DNA from: Ruminococcus flavefaciens
GTDB taxonomy: Bacteria; Bacillota; Clostridia; Oscillospirales; Ruminococcaceae
Length of the DNA: 36,816 nt
Assembly (NCBI GenBank): GCA_023663905.1
Contig: JAMPGO010000010.1
Location: forward strand, 1-36,816
Reading direction: 5' to 3'
Of this stretch, positions 7,255 to 15,995 are shown piece by piece. Both the position numbers and the translations under genes were made by a program. The notes beneath the pieces are model-generated. The model was not told the DNA's origin. It searched no databases and saw only the letters and a list, made by a program, of their open reading frames with translations. Every line of letters starts with the position of its first letter. The first letter of the stretch is position 1.

Positions 7255-9864
7255 ATGGACATTGACAGAAGTAAAATTTCGCCTATGATGCAGCAGTATC
7301 TTGAAATCAAGGACAAGCACAGCGACTGCATATTGTTTTTCCGTCTGGGCGATTTCTACGAGATGTTTTTTGATGACGCTATAACGGCTTCCAAGGCTCT
7401 GGAACTCACCCTCACGGGAAGAGACTGCGGACTTGAAGAGCGTGCGCCGATGTGCGGAGTACCATACCACGCCTGCGACGTGTACATCAAGAAGCTTATT
7501 GATATGGGCTATAAGGTTGCGGTCTGTGAACAGCTCACAGACCCGTCGGAATCGAAGGGCATTGTAGTCCGTGATGTCATCCGCATTGTAACTCCGGGAA
7601 CGCTTACGGAATCGAGTATGCTTGACGACGGCAAAAACAACTATATCTGTAGTATTTTCTACAATGAGGCGGAAAATACTTGCGGTATTGCCTCAGCCGA
7701 TATTTCAACAGGCGATGCGGATTTGAGTATTTTTCAGGGCAAAGACCTTGAAGCGGGAATTATAAACGAGCTGTCACGCTGTCAGCCTGCAGAAATTATT
7801 TTCCCCGAAAGCTTTTTGTCGCTTAAAAACGTCGCCGACTTTATAAAATTAAGGCTCAGCTGTCTTGTAACCCTGCGTGATTCAGAATGCTTTGATACAG
7901 GCAGGAACAGGGCATATATAGAGGAAGTTTTCGGTGTTGGTTCAGTTATGGAGCTGGGTATATCCGAGACAGGTGCGGACTGCTCTGCAATATGCGGACT
8001 TTTTGACTATATCCGTGATACGCAGAAAACGTCCGTATCAAGATTCACGTCAATCAATCTGCTCAACGGCGAATCTTTTATGGGTCTTGACCTTAACGCA
8101 AGGCGCAATCTTGAGCTTACCGAAACGCTCCGCAACAAGGAGAAGAAAGGTTCGCTTCTGTGGGTTCTTGATTCAACCCATACTTCAATGGGCAGGCGAC
8201 TTCTCAAAAACTGGATTGAACAGCCACTTAAAAGTCCTGCAAGAATCATCGAGAGGCTTGACGCTGTTGAATCGCTTTACAGAAAGAGCGTCGTTTTATC
8301 TGACATAGGCGAACTGCTCGACCGTATGTACGATTTGGAGCGACTTATGACGAAAGTTATGTATAAGTCCGCAACTCCGAGAGATGTGAAATCCTTATCG
8401 CTGACGGCATTACAGCTACCTTTGTTTAAAAAAGAGCTTGAAAAATTCTCTGATTCAAAGCTTCTTGCTAGATACAACAGTGATATTTCCGATTTGGGCG
8501 AAATAGTAAGGCTGATAGAGAATGCGATAGTGGACGAACCGCCAATATCCGCAAAGGACGGCGGTATTATCAAGGACGGCTTCAACGCTGAGCTTGACAG
8601 TCTGCGCCATATTATGAATAACGGCAAGGAGATAATTGACGGAATCGAACAGCGTGAAAAGGAAGCAACGGGAATAAAGAATCTTAAAATCGGCTTCAAC
8701 AGGGTTTTCGGCTATTATCTCGAAGTAACACGTTCTTATTATGACCTTATTCCGCAGGAATGGATACGCAAGCAGACTCTTGCGAACTCCGAGCGATTTA
8801 TTACAGAGGAGCTTAAAAATGCCGAAAACGCTATTCTCGGCGCAAAAGACAAGGCGCTGGCGCTTGAATCCGAAGTTTTTGCGGAAGTGCGTGATTTTAT
8901 AGCGACAAGGCTTGCGGAAGTCCAGAAAACGGCTTCGGCGGTTGCTTCCGTTGACGTGCTGTGTTCTTTTGCGGAAGTATCGCTCCGCAATATGTATGTA
9001 AAGCCCGATATTTCGATTGACGGAGCGGTTGATATAAAGGGCGGTCGTCATCCTGTTGTCGAGCTTATGCTTAAAGACGAGGTATTTGTGCCGAACGACG
9101 TTTATCTTGATACGAAATCGGACAGAATGTCAATCATCACAGGACCTAATATGTCGGGTAAATCAACATATATGCGCCAGACCGCACTTATTGTACTTAT
9201 GGCGCAGATTGGCTGTTTTGTGCCTGCTGATTCAGCAAGAATTTCAGTAGTTGACAAGATTTTCACCCGTGTCGGAGCTTCCGACGACCTCACGGCAGGG
9301 CAGTCAACGTTTATGGTAGAAATGAGCGAAGTTGCCGATATACTCAGCAATGCAACTCCCGACAGCCTTGTTATTCTTGACGAAGTAGGGCGAGGAACAT
9401 CGACATTTGACGGTGTAAGCATTGCAAGAGCGGTTGCGGAATACATATGCGAGAGCAGGAAGCTTGGCTGTAAGACTCTTTTTGCAACGCATTATCACGA
9501 GCTTATCGGGCTTGAAAACGAGCTTGACGGCGTAAAGAACTACAGCATAGCAGTAAACAAGCGTGGCGGAACTATAAGATTTCTGCGTAAGATAGTGCGT
9601 GGCGGAATTGACGAGAGCTATGGTGTTGACGTTGCAAAACTGGCAGGGCTTCCGTCAAAAGTAATCAGCAGGGCGAAGGAAATCCTGCTTGAAATGGAAT
9701 CATCCCACGACAAGCCTGCCATAAAGAAGTCCGACGAGCAGATAAGCTTTGGCAGTATGAGCCGTGAGAATGCGCTTGCAATGCTGGAGCGTACCAACAT
9801 AGACGAGCTGACGGACAGCGAATGCCGTGAACTGCTTAAGGATATGGCGGAAATGCTGAAATGA
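7255..9864 (+). CDS. mutS: DNA mismatch repair protein MutS
   Basis: Recognises mispairs and small loops and recruits MutL. The 869-residue length is typical of MutS1. The mispair-contacting F-x-E motif is F34-Y35-E36 in GDFYEMF. The core lever and clamp domains span about 130-600. The ATPase has Walker A GPNMSGKST (630-638), Walker B LVILDE ending D709-E710, the signature RGTSTFDG, and the switch histidine region ATHYHEL. A C-terminal tail follows the ATPase. GGAGG lies 7 bases before the ATG, and the gene begins 15 bp after the ymcA-like gene. Its stop overlaps the next ATG by four bases. Confidence 0.98.
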   Translation: MDIDRSKISPMMQQYLEIKDKHSDCILFFRLGDFYEMFFDDAITASKALELTLTGRDCGLEERAPMCGVPYHACDVYIKKLIDMGYKVAVCEQLTDPSESKGIVVRDVIRIVTPGTLTESSMLDDGKNNYICSIFYNEAENTCGIASADISTGDADLSIFQGKDLEAGIINELSRCQPAEIIFPESFLSLKNVADFIKLRLSCLVTLRDSECFDTGRNRAYIEEVFGVGSVMELGISETGADCSAICGLFDYIRDTQKTSVSRFTSINLLNGESFMGLDLNARRNLELTETLRNKEKKGSLLWVLDSTHTSMGRRLLKNWIEQPLKSPARIIERLDAVESLYRKSVVLSDIGELLDRMYDLERLMTKVMYKSATPRDVKSLSLTALQLPLFKKELEKFSDSKLLARYNSDISDLGEIVRLIENAIVDEPPISAKDGGIIKDGFNAELDSLRHIMNNGKEIIDGIEQREKEATGIKNLKIGFNRVFGYYLEVTRSYYDLIPQEWIRKQTLANSERFITEELKNAENAILGAKDKALALESEVFAEVRDFIATRLAEVQKTASAVASVDVLCSFAEVSLRNMYVKPDISIDGAVDIKGGRHPVVELMLKDEVFVPNDVYLDTKSDRMSIITGPNMSGKSTYMRQTALIVLMAQIGCFVPADSARISVVDKIFTRVGASDDLTAGQSTFMVEMSEVADILSNATPDSLVILDEVGRGTSTFDGVSIARAVAEYICESRKLGCKTLFATHYHELIGLENELDGVKNYSIAVNKRGGTIRFLRKIVRGGIDESYGVDVAKLAGLPSKVISRAKEILLEMESSHDKPAIKKSDEQISFGSMSRENALAMLERTNIDELTDSECRELLKDMAEMLK

Positions 9865-10229
9865 AGATAATTGCAGGAATAGTGCTGTGTATTTTCGGAC
9901 TGCTGGGTACTTTGGCGAACTGGGAAGTATTTTTAAAATGGAGATTAAAAGGGCTGTCAGGCTCAATGACTCCGTTTATATGCGGATTTCTTTTGTCGCT
10001 GGGAATGGCTTTATTGCTTCCCAGCAGTCTGAAATTTATCTGTATTGCCGGAATGATTGCAGATACAGGCTCACTTATGTGGGCATTGCGTATGCCTGTT
10101 GAAATTATTAAAATTATCCATAACAGTAAGAATATAAAGAACGATATTCCGGCAGTTATTATAACAATGTGCTTTTCGCTGGCTGTATATACAGCATTTG
10201 CAGGATTTCTGATATATATTTTTGCTTGA
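9861..10229 (+). CDS. Small multi-pass membrane protein of unknown function
   Basis: 122-residue hydrophobic protein with about four predicted membrane segments (roughly 3-22, 38-54, 57-76 and 98-121). A basic loop KIIHNSKNIKN lies between the third and fourth. It starts within the mutS stop (ATGA overlap) and ends 31 bp before mutL, so it is co-translated with the repair genes. I recognise no family. Whether it has any link to mismatch repair is unknown; being carried along in the operon is the simpler reading. Confidence 0.75.
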   Translation: MKIIAGIVLCIFGLLGTLANWEVFLKWRLKGLSGSMTPFICGFLLSLGMALLLPSSLKFICIAGMIADTGSLMWALRMPVEIIKIIHNSKNIKNDIPAVIITMCFSLAVYTAFAGFLIYIFA

Positions 10230-10260
10230 TTTGCAGGAAAAATGATAAGGAGCTGAAAAA

Positions 10261-12165
10261 ATGTCATCAATAAATGTTCTCAGCAGGGAAATCTCCGAGC
10301 TTATCGCCGCAGGAGAAGTTATAGAGCGCCCTGCTTCTGTAATAAAAGAGCTGGTGGAGAACTCCATAGACGCAGGAGCGAAGCATATTACCGTTGAAAT
10401 CAAGAACGGCGGTATTACTTATATGCGTGTTACGGACGACGGAATCGGAATGTCATTCGAGGATGTTCCGAAAGCATTTCTTCGCCACGCAACAAGCAAG
10501 ATATTCACTAAAAACGACCTTGACAATATAAGCACACTGGGATTCCGTGGCGAGGCGCTGTCATCCATAGAAGCTGTCGGCAGGGTTGAGCTTATGACCA
10601 AGCAGAATGGCGATACATACGGCACGATTTATTCAATTTCAGGAGGCGAACAGCTCTCGTATGATAAAAGCGGATGTCCCGACGGCACGACTATAGTTAT
10701 CCGTGATTTATTCTATAACATTCCCGCAAGGCTTAAGTTTATGAAAAAGGATGTCACGGAAGCCAATGCCGTAAGCAATATTGTGCAGAAAATCACGCTG
10801 TCTCATCCCGAGATTGCATTCAAGATGATACGTGACAACAGGATAGAATTTAATTCCGCAGGAGACGGCGAGCTTTATTCGGCGGTGTATGCGGTTTACG
10901 GCAAGGATTTTGCCCGAGACCTTATTCCCGTTGACTATGAATACAACGGAATCCGTGTGAGCGGATATTCCGTAAAACCGCTTTATTCCAAAAGCAACAG
11001 GTCTTTCCAGAACTTTTTTGTAAACGGCAGATACATACGTTCCAGATTATGTTCTTCCGCACTGGAAAATGCCTATGAAAATATGATTGTAACAGGAAAA
11101 TTCCCGACCTGCGTGCTTATGATAGATATGTCTCCGCAGGAAATGGATGTAAATATTCATCCGTCCAAGGCGGAAGTGCGTTTTACGGACGAAAAGCGAC
11201 TGACGGACGCTGTTTATTTTGCCATAAAAAACGCACTGGTAGGAAGCGGACTTCTTTATGAATTTGAACTCAAATCCAAGCCCGAATATAAGACGGAATC
11301 TGTTGAGCCTGCTGAACCTGCCGAGAAAAAGCCCGAACCTGTTCAGCAGGAGATATTATTCAGCCCCGAGGAAATTCCGCATATGGAGGAAAGTACGGTA
11401 ATTCCCGAAAAGCAGGAATTTTCTGCGCCTATTATTGCCGATATTGCTGATAATGTTGAAACGGTTGCGGAAAAATCCGTCGAACCAATTCCCGAGACTG
11501 TTTCCGATAGTTTCAGGTATATAACTCCCGAAAACTTTGAAAAGCCTGCTCCGAAAACAACTGTTCCACGTGAAACAATTATTCCCGAGGAAAAAAAGCC
11601 CGATGTCAGGATAATCGGCGAGGCTTTCGGGCTGTATATTCTTGCTGAATACGACGGCAAGATTATTATGGTTGACAAGCACGCCGCTCACGAGCGTATT
11701 ATTTTCGAGAGACTGAGGAGCAGAAATTGCAGGCAGTACAGTCAGATACTTCTGACGGGAATAAAAATCCTGCTGACTTCCGAAGAAATTGATGTTATGG
11801 AAAACAATACCGAGCTTCTTGCCGATTTGGGATTCGAGTTTGATTTCTCCGAACGTCCGTGCATTACGGCGACAGCAGTGCCGACTTTTATTATGGAAGC
11901 CGATATTGAAGGCATTATCAGTGAGGTTGCGGAAAATCTCAGGCTTCATAAGCAGAATCCGCAGACGGAATACCTTGATAATATATTCCACACTATGGCT
12001 TGTAAGTCTGCAATAAAGGCGAACGACAAAAATTCGCCTGAGGAAATGAAAGCGCTTGTTGAACAGATTCTCGCCGATGAAAATATCCGCCATTGTCCGC
12101 ACGGCAGACCTGTTATGTTTACTATGACCAAATCAAATATCGACCACCAGTTTAAACGCACATAG
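10261..12165 (+). CDS. mutL: DNA mismatch repair endonuclease MutL
   Basis: GHKL ATPase and latent endonuclease that nicks the strand to be repaired. The N-terminal ATPase has E30 and N34 (IKELVENSIDAG), the DDGIGM loop (59-64) and GFRGEAL. A long Pro/Glu-rich linker covers about 340-445. The C-terminal domain has the endonuclease motif DKHAAHE (472-478) with E483, a Lys-for-Gln variant of DQHAxxExxxxE, as well as ACKSAIKA and CPHGRP. This makes it a nicking MutL, as expected in a bacterium without MutH. The 634-residue length is normal. The ATG follows AAGGAG by 7 bases. Confidence 0.98.
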   Translation: MSSINVLSREISELIAAGEVIERPASVIKELVENSIDAGAKHITVEIKNGGITYMRVTDDGIGMSFEDVPKAFLRHATSKIFTKNDLDNISTLGFRGEALSSIEAVGRVELMTKQNGDTYGTIYSISGGEQLSYDKSGCPDGTTIVIRDLFYNIPARLKFMKKDVTEANAVSNIVQKITLSHPEIAFKMIRDNRIEFNSAGDGELYSAVYAVYGKDFARDLIPVDYEYNGIRVSGYSVKPLYSKSNRSFQNFFVNGRYIRSRLCSSALENAYENMIVTGKFPTCVLMIDMSPQEMDVNIHPSKAEVRFTDEKRLTDAVYFAIKNALVGSGLLYEFELKSKPEYKTESVEPAEPAEKKPEPVQQEILFSPEEIPHMEESTVIPEKQEFSAPIIADIADNVETVAEKSVEPIPETVSDSFRYITPENFEKPAPKTTVPRETIIPEEKKPDVRIIGEAFGLYILAEYDGKIIMVDKHAAHERIIFERLRSRNCRQYSQILLTGIKILLTSEEIDVMENNTELLADLGFEFDFSERPCITATAVPTFIMEADIEGIISEVAENLRLHKQNPQTEYLDNIFHTMACKSAIKANDKNSPEEMKALVEQILADENIRHCPHGRPVMFTMTKSNIDHQFKRT

Positions 12166-12176
12166 GGGTGATTTAT

Positions 12177-13121
12177 ATGAGCGATAAACCATTTGTGCTT
12201 GTGATATGCGGACCTACGGCTTCGGGTAAGACGTGGCTCGGCATTGAGCTTGCAAAAGAATACAACGGAGAGATTATTTCTGCCGATTCAATGCAGGTTT
12301 ATAAGGGTATGGATATAGCTTCCGCAAAACCGACGGAAGAGGAAATGCAGGGTATACCTCATCATCTTATCAGCTGTATTGACAGGGATTCGCAGTTCAG
12401 CGTTGCCGATTATGTTCAGCTGGCAAACCGTGAGATACAGGAAGTTCTTGCAAAGGGTAAGCTTCCGATTATAGTAGGCGGAACAGGTCTGTATATCGAT
12501 TCGCTTATTGATAATATAAAGTTTTCGGATATGGAAAGCGATGATGAATACCGTGCAATGCTCTATAATACCGCACGTACCAAAGGAAATCACGCACTTT
12601 ACAGCGAGCTTCTGCGCCTTGACCCTGAATCGGCGGAGACAATCCACGAGAATAACCTTGTGCGCCTTGTGCGTGCGCTGGAAGTTATACACGCAACAGG
12701 CAGGAAGTACAGTGAGGTCAAGGCTGAAAACCGTCAGGGCGAAAGCTTCTACGACGCTCTTTTTATCGGACTCAATACTTCCGACCGTTCGGTGCTTTAT
12801 GAGAGAATCAATCAGCGTGTTGACGAAATGGTTGAGAACGGACTTCTGGCGGAGGCTGAATCCCTCTGGAAGGAGAGCGGTATGAAAACCGCAGGCAATG
12901 CAATCGGCTACAAGGAGCTGATTCCGTATTTTGAAAATACTATGCCACTTGATGAGTGCATCGACAAAATAAAGCAGGAAACGAGACGTTATGCCAAAAG
13001 ACAGCTGACCTGGTTTAGGAGAAATGAACGTATCAGGTGGATTATTATTGATGATTTTAGTCAAAAATATGAAATTTTGGAAAAATCCAAAAAACATATA
13101 GAAAATTACAGAATAATATGA
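12177..13121 (+). CDS. miaA: tRNA dimethylallyltransferase MiaA
   Basis: Transfers the dimethylallyl group to N6 of A37, producing the substrate for MiaB encoded at 923. The protein of 314 residues has the P-loop GPTASGKT (12-19), DSMQVYKGMDIASAKPT with the catalytic Asp, GGTGLYI, and the C-terminal RRYAKRQLTWFRRN tRNA-binding block. ATG at 12177 is chosen because AGGGGTG (12164-12170) lies 6 bases upstream; an in-frame GTG at 12168 falls inside that ribosome binding site. It begins 11 bp after mutL. Its last codons overlap the -10 box of the hfq promoter. Confidence 0.97.
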   Translation: MSDKPFVLVICGPTASGKTWLGIELAKEYNGEIISADSMQVYKGMDIASAKPTEEEMQGIPHHLISCIDRDSQFSVADYVQLANREIQEVLAKGKLPIIVGGTGLYIDSLIDNIKFSDMESDDEYRAMLYNTARTKGNHALYSELLRLDPESAETIHENNLVRLVRALEVIHATGRKYSEVKAENRQGESFYDALFIGLNTSDRSVLYERINQRVDEMVENGLLAEAESLWKESGMKTAGNAIGYKELIPYFENTMPLDECIDKIKQETRRYAKRQLTWFRRNERIRWIIIDDFSQKYEILEKSKKHIENYRII

Positions 13122-13127
13122 TATAAT
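13099..13127 (+). promoter_or_regulatory. Promoter of hfq, overlapping the 3' end of miaA
   Basis: An extended -10 TGATATAAT (TG at 13119-13120, TATAAT 13122-13127) lies 17 bp after a weak -35, TAGAAA (13099-13104). The -10 begins right at the miaA stop. The 68-bp gap to hfq is the only sizeable one in this stretch, consistent with an independent start for hfq and the genes after it. Confidence 0.65.
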
Positions 13128-13195
13128 GTATTGTGTGTATTTCTATTCTCTCAGAAATAGTTTACACATTAAAATAAAAGAACAGGAGAATGTGT

Positions 13196-13435
13196 ATGAA
13201 CAAAACAATTAATTTGCAGGACGTGTTTCTTAATCAGTGCAGAAAGGAAAAGATTGTCGTTACAATTATTCTCACTAACGGATTCCAGTTCAAGGGAATG
13301 GTAAAGGGCTTCGACAGCTATGTGGCTATCTTTGACTGCGACGGCAAACAGCAGCTTGTGTACAAGCACGCTATCTCGACGATTATTCCGACAAGAGCCG
13401 TTTCTATTCTTGACGCTTCTGAAAAAAGCGAATAA
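13196..13435 (+). CDS. hfq: RNA chaperone Hfq
   Basis: Hexameric Sm-like protein that pairs small RNAs with mRNAs. The 79 residues cover the whole Sm fold: proximal-face Q8-D9 (NLQDVFLN), Sm1 region [19 protein letters not shown], and Sm2 motif YKHAIST (56-62). It lacks a long disordered C-terminal tail, as is usual in Firmicutes. ATG at 13196 is taken because CAGGAG ends at 13188, 7 bases upstream; an in-frame ATG at 13190 is too close to it. The miaA-hfq adjacency is shared by Bacillus and Escherichia. Confidence 0.97.
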   Translation: MNKTINLQDVFLNQCRKEKIVVTIILTNGFQFKGMVKGFDSYVAIFDCDGKQQLVYKHAISTIIPTRAVSILDASEKSE

Positions 13436-13448
13436 TCGGTGGCTCTGA

Positions 13449-14711
13449 ATGTATTCAAACAAATCGGACAGCGGATTTATTGTCAAACTTCTGCGTAACG
13501 GCGTCCTTGTGCTGATTCTGGTTGTTTTTGTCAGGATTGTATATAACTTCAACAACAGGCAGATAGGCACTGAAACCGCCCTTATATCATCTTCCGTTTC
13601 GTCAAGAGACTTCAAAGGTGTTTTTATAAGGGATGAAAAGGTAATCACATTCAGCGGAAACGGTGTTCTCAGCTATAATATTGCGGACGGCGGAAAGGTT
13701 GCAAGCGATACTGTTATTGCGGAGGTTTATCCCGATGATGAGCAGATTGGCAGAAACAGAGAAATAAACAATCTTGAAAAAGAACTGACTATACTTAAAA
13801 AAATCCAGAATCCCGGTACACGTGAATCTGCACAGCCTGCCACACTTTCCGAAAATATCGGCGAGAGCTACAGAAGCCTCATTTATAACCGTGAAATGCA
13901 CAATTACAGCGAAGTAAGGGACGAAATGGAGAACCTTATTGTTGATATGAGTACATATCAGATTATTACAAAGCAGGTTGAAGGATTCACACAGCAGATT
14001 GCCGACATCAATGCCAAGCTTGCCGAGCTTAAGGCGGATTCCGTTGCGCCGTCGGAAACTGTAAAGTCCAAGGAATCGGCTTATTTTGTAAGCTACTGCG
14101 ACGGCTATGAATCCGAACTCACTCCCGACAGGCTTGATGAAATCACTGTTGCCGACATAAACAGCATTACCGACCGCAGAAGCGACGACGGCACGATTGT
14201 GGGCAAGATGATTAACGGCTACAGCTGGTATCTCGCAGGAGTTGTTGACAATTCAAGAAAAGAATATGCTGTGGGAAATTATGTGCAGGTTAAATTCGAT
14301 TCGTCGGACGAGACTTTTGACGCTGTTATTGATTCCGTGCGTGACGAGGGCAATCCCGAGCTTAGCATAATTATTCTGAAATGCAGTCAGTTCAACTACG
14401 ACCTCGTTCAGCACCGTGCGGAAAATGCGAAGCTCATAAAAGGCGAGTACAGCGGTCTGAAAGTTCCCCGTGAGTCCATCCGCTTTGAGGACATCGAGGA
14501 AAACGTCTATGACGACAACGACAACATCGTCGGCAAGGTTACTACCAACTACAAGGGCGTGCGTATCCTCAAGGGCGAGCAGATTGTTTTCAAGAAAATC
14601 GATGTTATCTATGAGGGTAGCGACTACGTTCTTTCGGCTGTACACGACGATGACTCGGACTATCTTGCACTTTATGATGATATTATTACTGAAGGTGAAG
14701 AAAATGGCTGA
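13449..14711 (+). CDS. HlyD-like membrane-anchored adaptor protein
   Basis: 420 residues with one N-terminal membrane segment (about 17-33). A beta-rich stretch follows with a biotinyl-lipoyl-like half motif (about 55-90, GVLSYNIADGGKVASDTVIA), then an extended charged/coiled-coil region (about 98-195), then a second beta-rich half. This is the layout of HlyD/periplasmic-adaptor proteins, which bridge transporters to outer structures. No transporter gene is adjacent. It starts 13 bp after hfq and its end overlaps yggS by 8 bp, so it belongs to the division-gene transcript. In a single-membrane organism an adaptor without a partner suggests an envelope role, perhaps in division or wall metabolism; that is inference from context. 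Confidence 0.75.
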   Translation: MYSNKSDSGFIVKLLRNGVLVLILVVFVRIVYNFNNRQIGTETALISSSVSSRDFKGVFIRDEKVITFSGNGVLSYNIADGGKVASDTVIAEVYPDDEQIGRNREINNLEKELTILKKIQNPGTRESAQPATLSENIGESYRSLIYNREMHNYSEVRDEMENLIVDMSTYQIITKQVEGFTQQIADINAKLAELKADSVAPSETVKSKESAYFVSYCDGYESELTPDRLDEITVADINSITDRRSDDGTIVGKMINGYSWYLAGVVDNSRKEYAVGNYVQVKFDSSDETFDAVIDSVRDEGNPELSIIILKCSQFNYDLVQHRAENAKLIKGEYSGLKVPRESIRFEDIEENVYDDNDNIVGKVTTNYKGVRILKGEQIVFKKIDVIYEGSDYVLSAVHDDDSDYLALYDDIITEGEENG

Positions 14712-15405
14712 TAATTGCTATGAATATGTGGATGAAAATCTGAGGGCAATACGTGAGAATATTGCTGAAACTGCTGACAGGTGCGGAAGAAATGCAGATT
14801 CCGTCCGTCTTATGGCAGTCACCAAAACAGTCGCACCCGAAATTGTCAATCACGCTGTTTCGCTCGGGCTTAATCTTCTCGGCGAAAACAGGGTGCAGGA
14901 ATTTCTGTCTAAGCAGGAAGCCTATGACAAATCGGCTCAGATACATTTTATAGGTCATTTACAGACCAATAAAGTAAAATATATTATAGACCCTGTGACT
15001 ATGATTCAGTCTGTTGACAGCCTGAAACTTGCACAGGAAATAAACCGCCTTGCGGTCGCCCATAATAAAACTATGGACGTTCTCTGCGAGGTGAATATAG
15101 GCGGTGAGGATTCAAAAAGCGGTGTTTCGCCCGATAATCTCCGCCTGCTTCTTGAACAGATTTCCGTTATGGAGGGCATAAGGGTGAAGGGTCTTATGAC
15201 TATTCCGCCTCCGTCCGACAGCGATGTTTTTCTCGGAAAAATGGAGGAACTGTTCAATAATATCAAATCTGCCGGAATCCCGAATATCTCTATGGACGAG
15301 CTTTCAATGGGTATGACCCACGATTATCAGGATGCGATAATTCACGGCGCTACCATTGTCAGAATCGGCACGGGACTTTTCGGCAAGAGAAATTATAACA
15401 TATAG
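14704..15405 (+). CDS. yggS: YggS-family pyridoxal-phosphate homeostasis protein
   Basis: PLP-binding alanine-racemase-fold protein (233 residues; ylmE in Bacillus) that buffers PLP and influences amino-acid and keto-acid balance; no enzymatic reaction is established. The PLP lysine is K41 in LMAVTKTV. Further family blocks are LLGENRVQE, HFIGHLQTNK, GLMTIPP and LSMGMTHD near the C-terminus. The ATG at 14704 lies inside the end of the upstream gene (8-bp overlap). The same frame is open further upstream but that extension overlaps the HlyD-like gene and has no family similarity. It starts the conserved yggS-sepF-ylmH-divIVA order. Confidence 0.95.
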   Translation: MADNCYEYVDENLRAIRENIAETADRCGRNADSVRLMAVTKTVAPEIVNHAVSLGLNLLGENRVQEFLSKQEAYDKSAQIHFIGHLQTNKVKYIIDPVTMIQSVDSLKLAQEINRLAVAHNKTMDVLCEVNIGGEDSKSGVSPDNLRLLLEQISVMEGIRVKGLMTIPPPSDSDVFLGKMEELFNNIKSAGIPNISMDELSMGMTHDYQDAIIHGATIVRIGTGLFGKRNYNI

Positions 15406-15485
15406 GACAAGGCGTTTCCGGATTTTCCGCATAAATCTGGTCAAGCGAAAAATTATTAAGCGTATGCGGGGAATGGAGAAAATTT

Positions 15486-15995
15486 ATGAAACTTTTTGAC
15501 AATATCAAGGATTTCTTTTTTGCTTCCGATGAAGATGAGGAAATTTCCGCAGAATCACCTGCACCGTCTGATTCAAGAAGCGAGAGAGCTGCCGCCTCTG
15601 CCGCAGCTTACAACAGCAACCAGTCTGTCAGCACTCCGCCTTCAGACTATGAAGAGCCTGCTCCTGTTGAACCTCCGACAGGCAGAAGAAACAAGGTGGT
15701 TAACATCCAGACCACTGCCCAGCTTCAGGTTGTACTTGTAAAGCCGTCGGCATTTACAGATGCAAAGCAGATTGCAGACCACCTTATTGCAAAGAAAACA
15801 GTCGTTCTTAACCTTGAAACCGCTTCACCCGAAAACAAGAGAAGAATTATTGATTTCCTTGTCGGTGTTGCCTATGCAAACGGCGGAAGCCTTAAGCCTG
15901 TTGCAAATCTTACTTACATCATAACTCCGTACAACGTCGGATTTATCGGTGAAGATTTGGTCGGCGAGCTTGAAAACAACGGTGTGTTTATCTGA
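15486..15995 (+). CDS. sepF: Cell division protein SepF
   Basis: FtsZ-bundling protein that tethers Z-rings to the membrane. The 169 residues begin with the membrane-binding amphipathic helix MKLFDNIKDFFF. An acidic, Ser/Pro-rich linker (about 15-70) follows, then the compact SepF core from about 73 (VVNIQTTAQLQVVLVKP, NLETASPENKRRIIDFLVG, AYANGG). GGAGA lies upstream of the ATG. The 80-bp gap before it contains an imperfect hairpin around 15419-15441 but no clear promoter. The stop and the ylmH start overlap by one base (TGATG). Confidence 0.94.
   Translation: MKLFDNIKDFFFASDEDEEISAESPAPSDSRSERAAASAAAYNSNQSVSTPPSDYEEPAPVEPPTGRRNKVVNIQTTAQLQVVLVKPSAFTDAKQIADHLIAKKTVVLNLETASPENKRRIIDFLVGVAYANGGSLKPVANLTYIITPYNVGFIGEDLVGELENNGVFI

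Noticed and set aside
14470-14703. N-terminal extension of YggS
   Set aside because: The extension lies within the HlyD-like gene in another frame and has no family similarity; family homology begins at the ATG at 14704.
15419-15441. Regulatory RNA in the yggS-sepF gap
   Set aside because: Only an imperfect short hairpin is seen, with no match to a known riboswitch and no terminator-like U-run.
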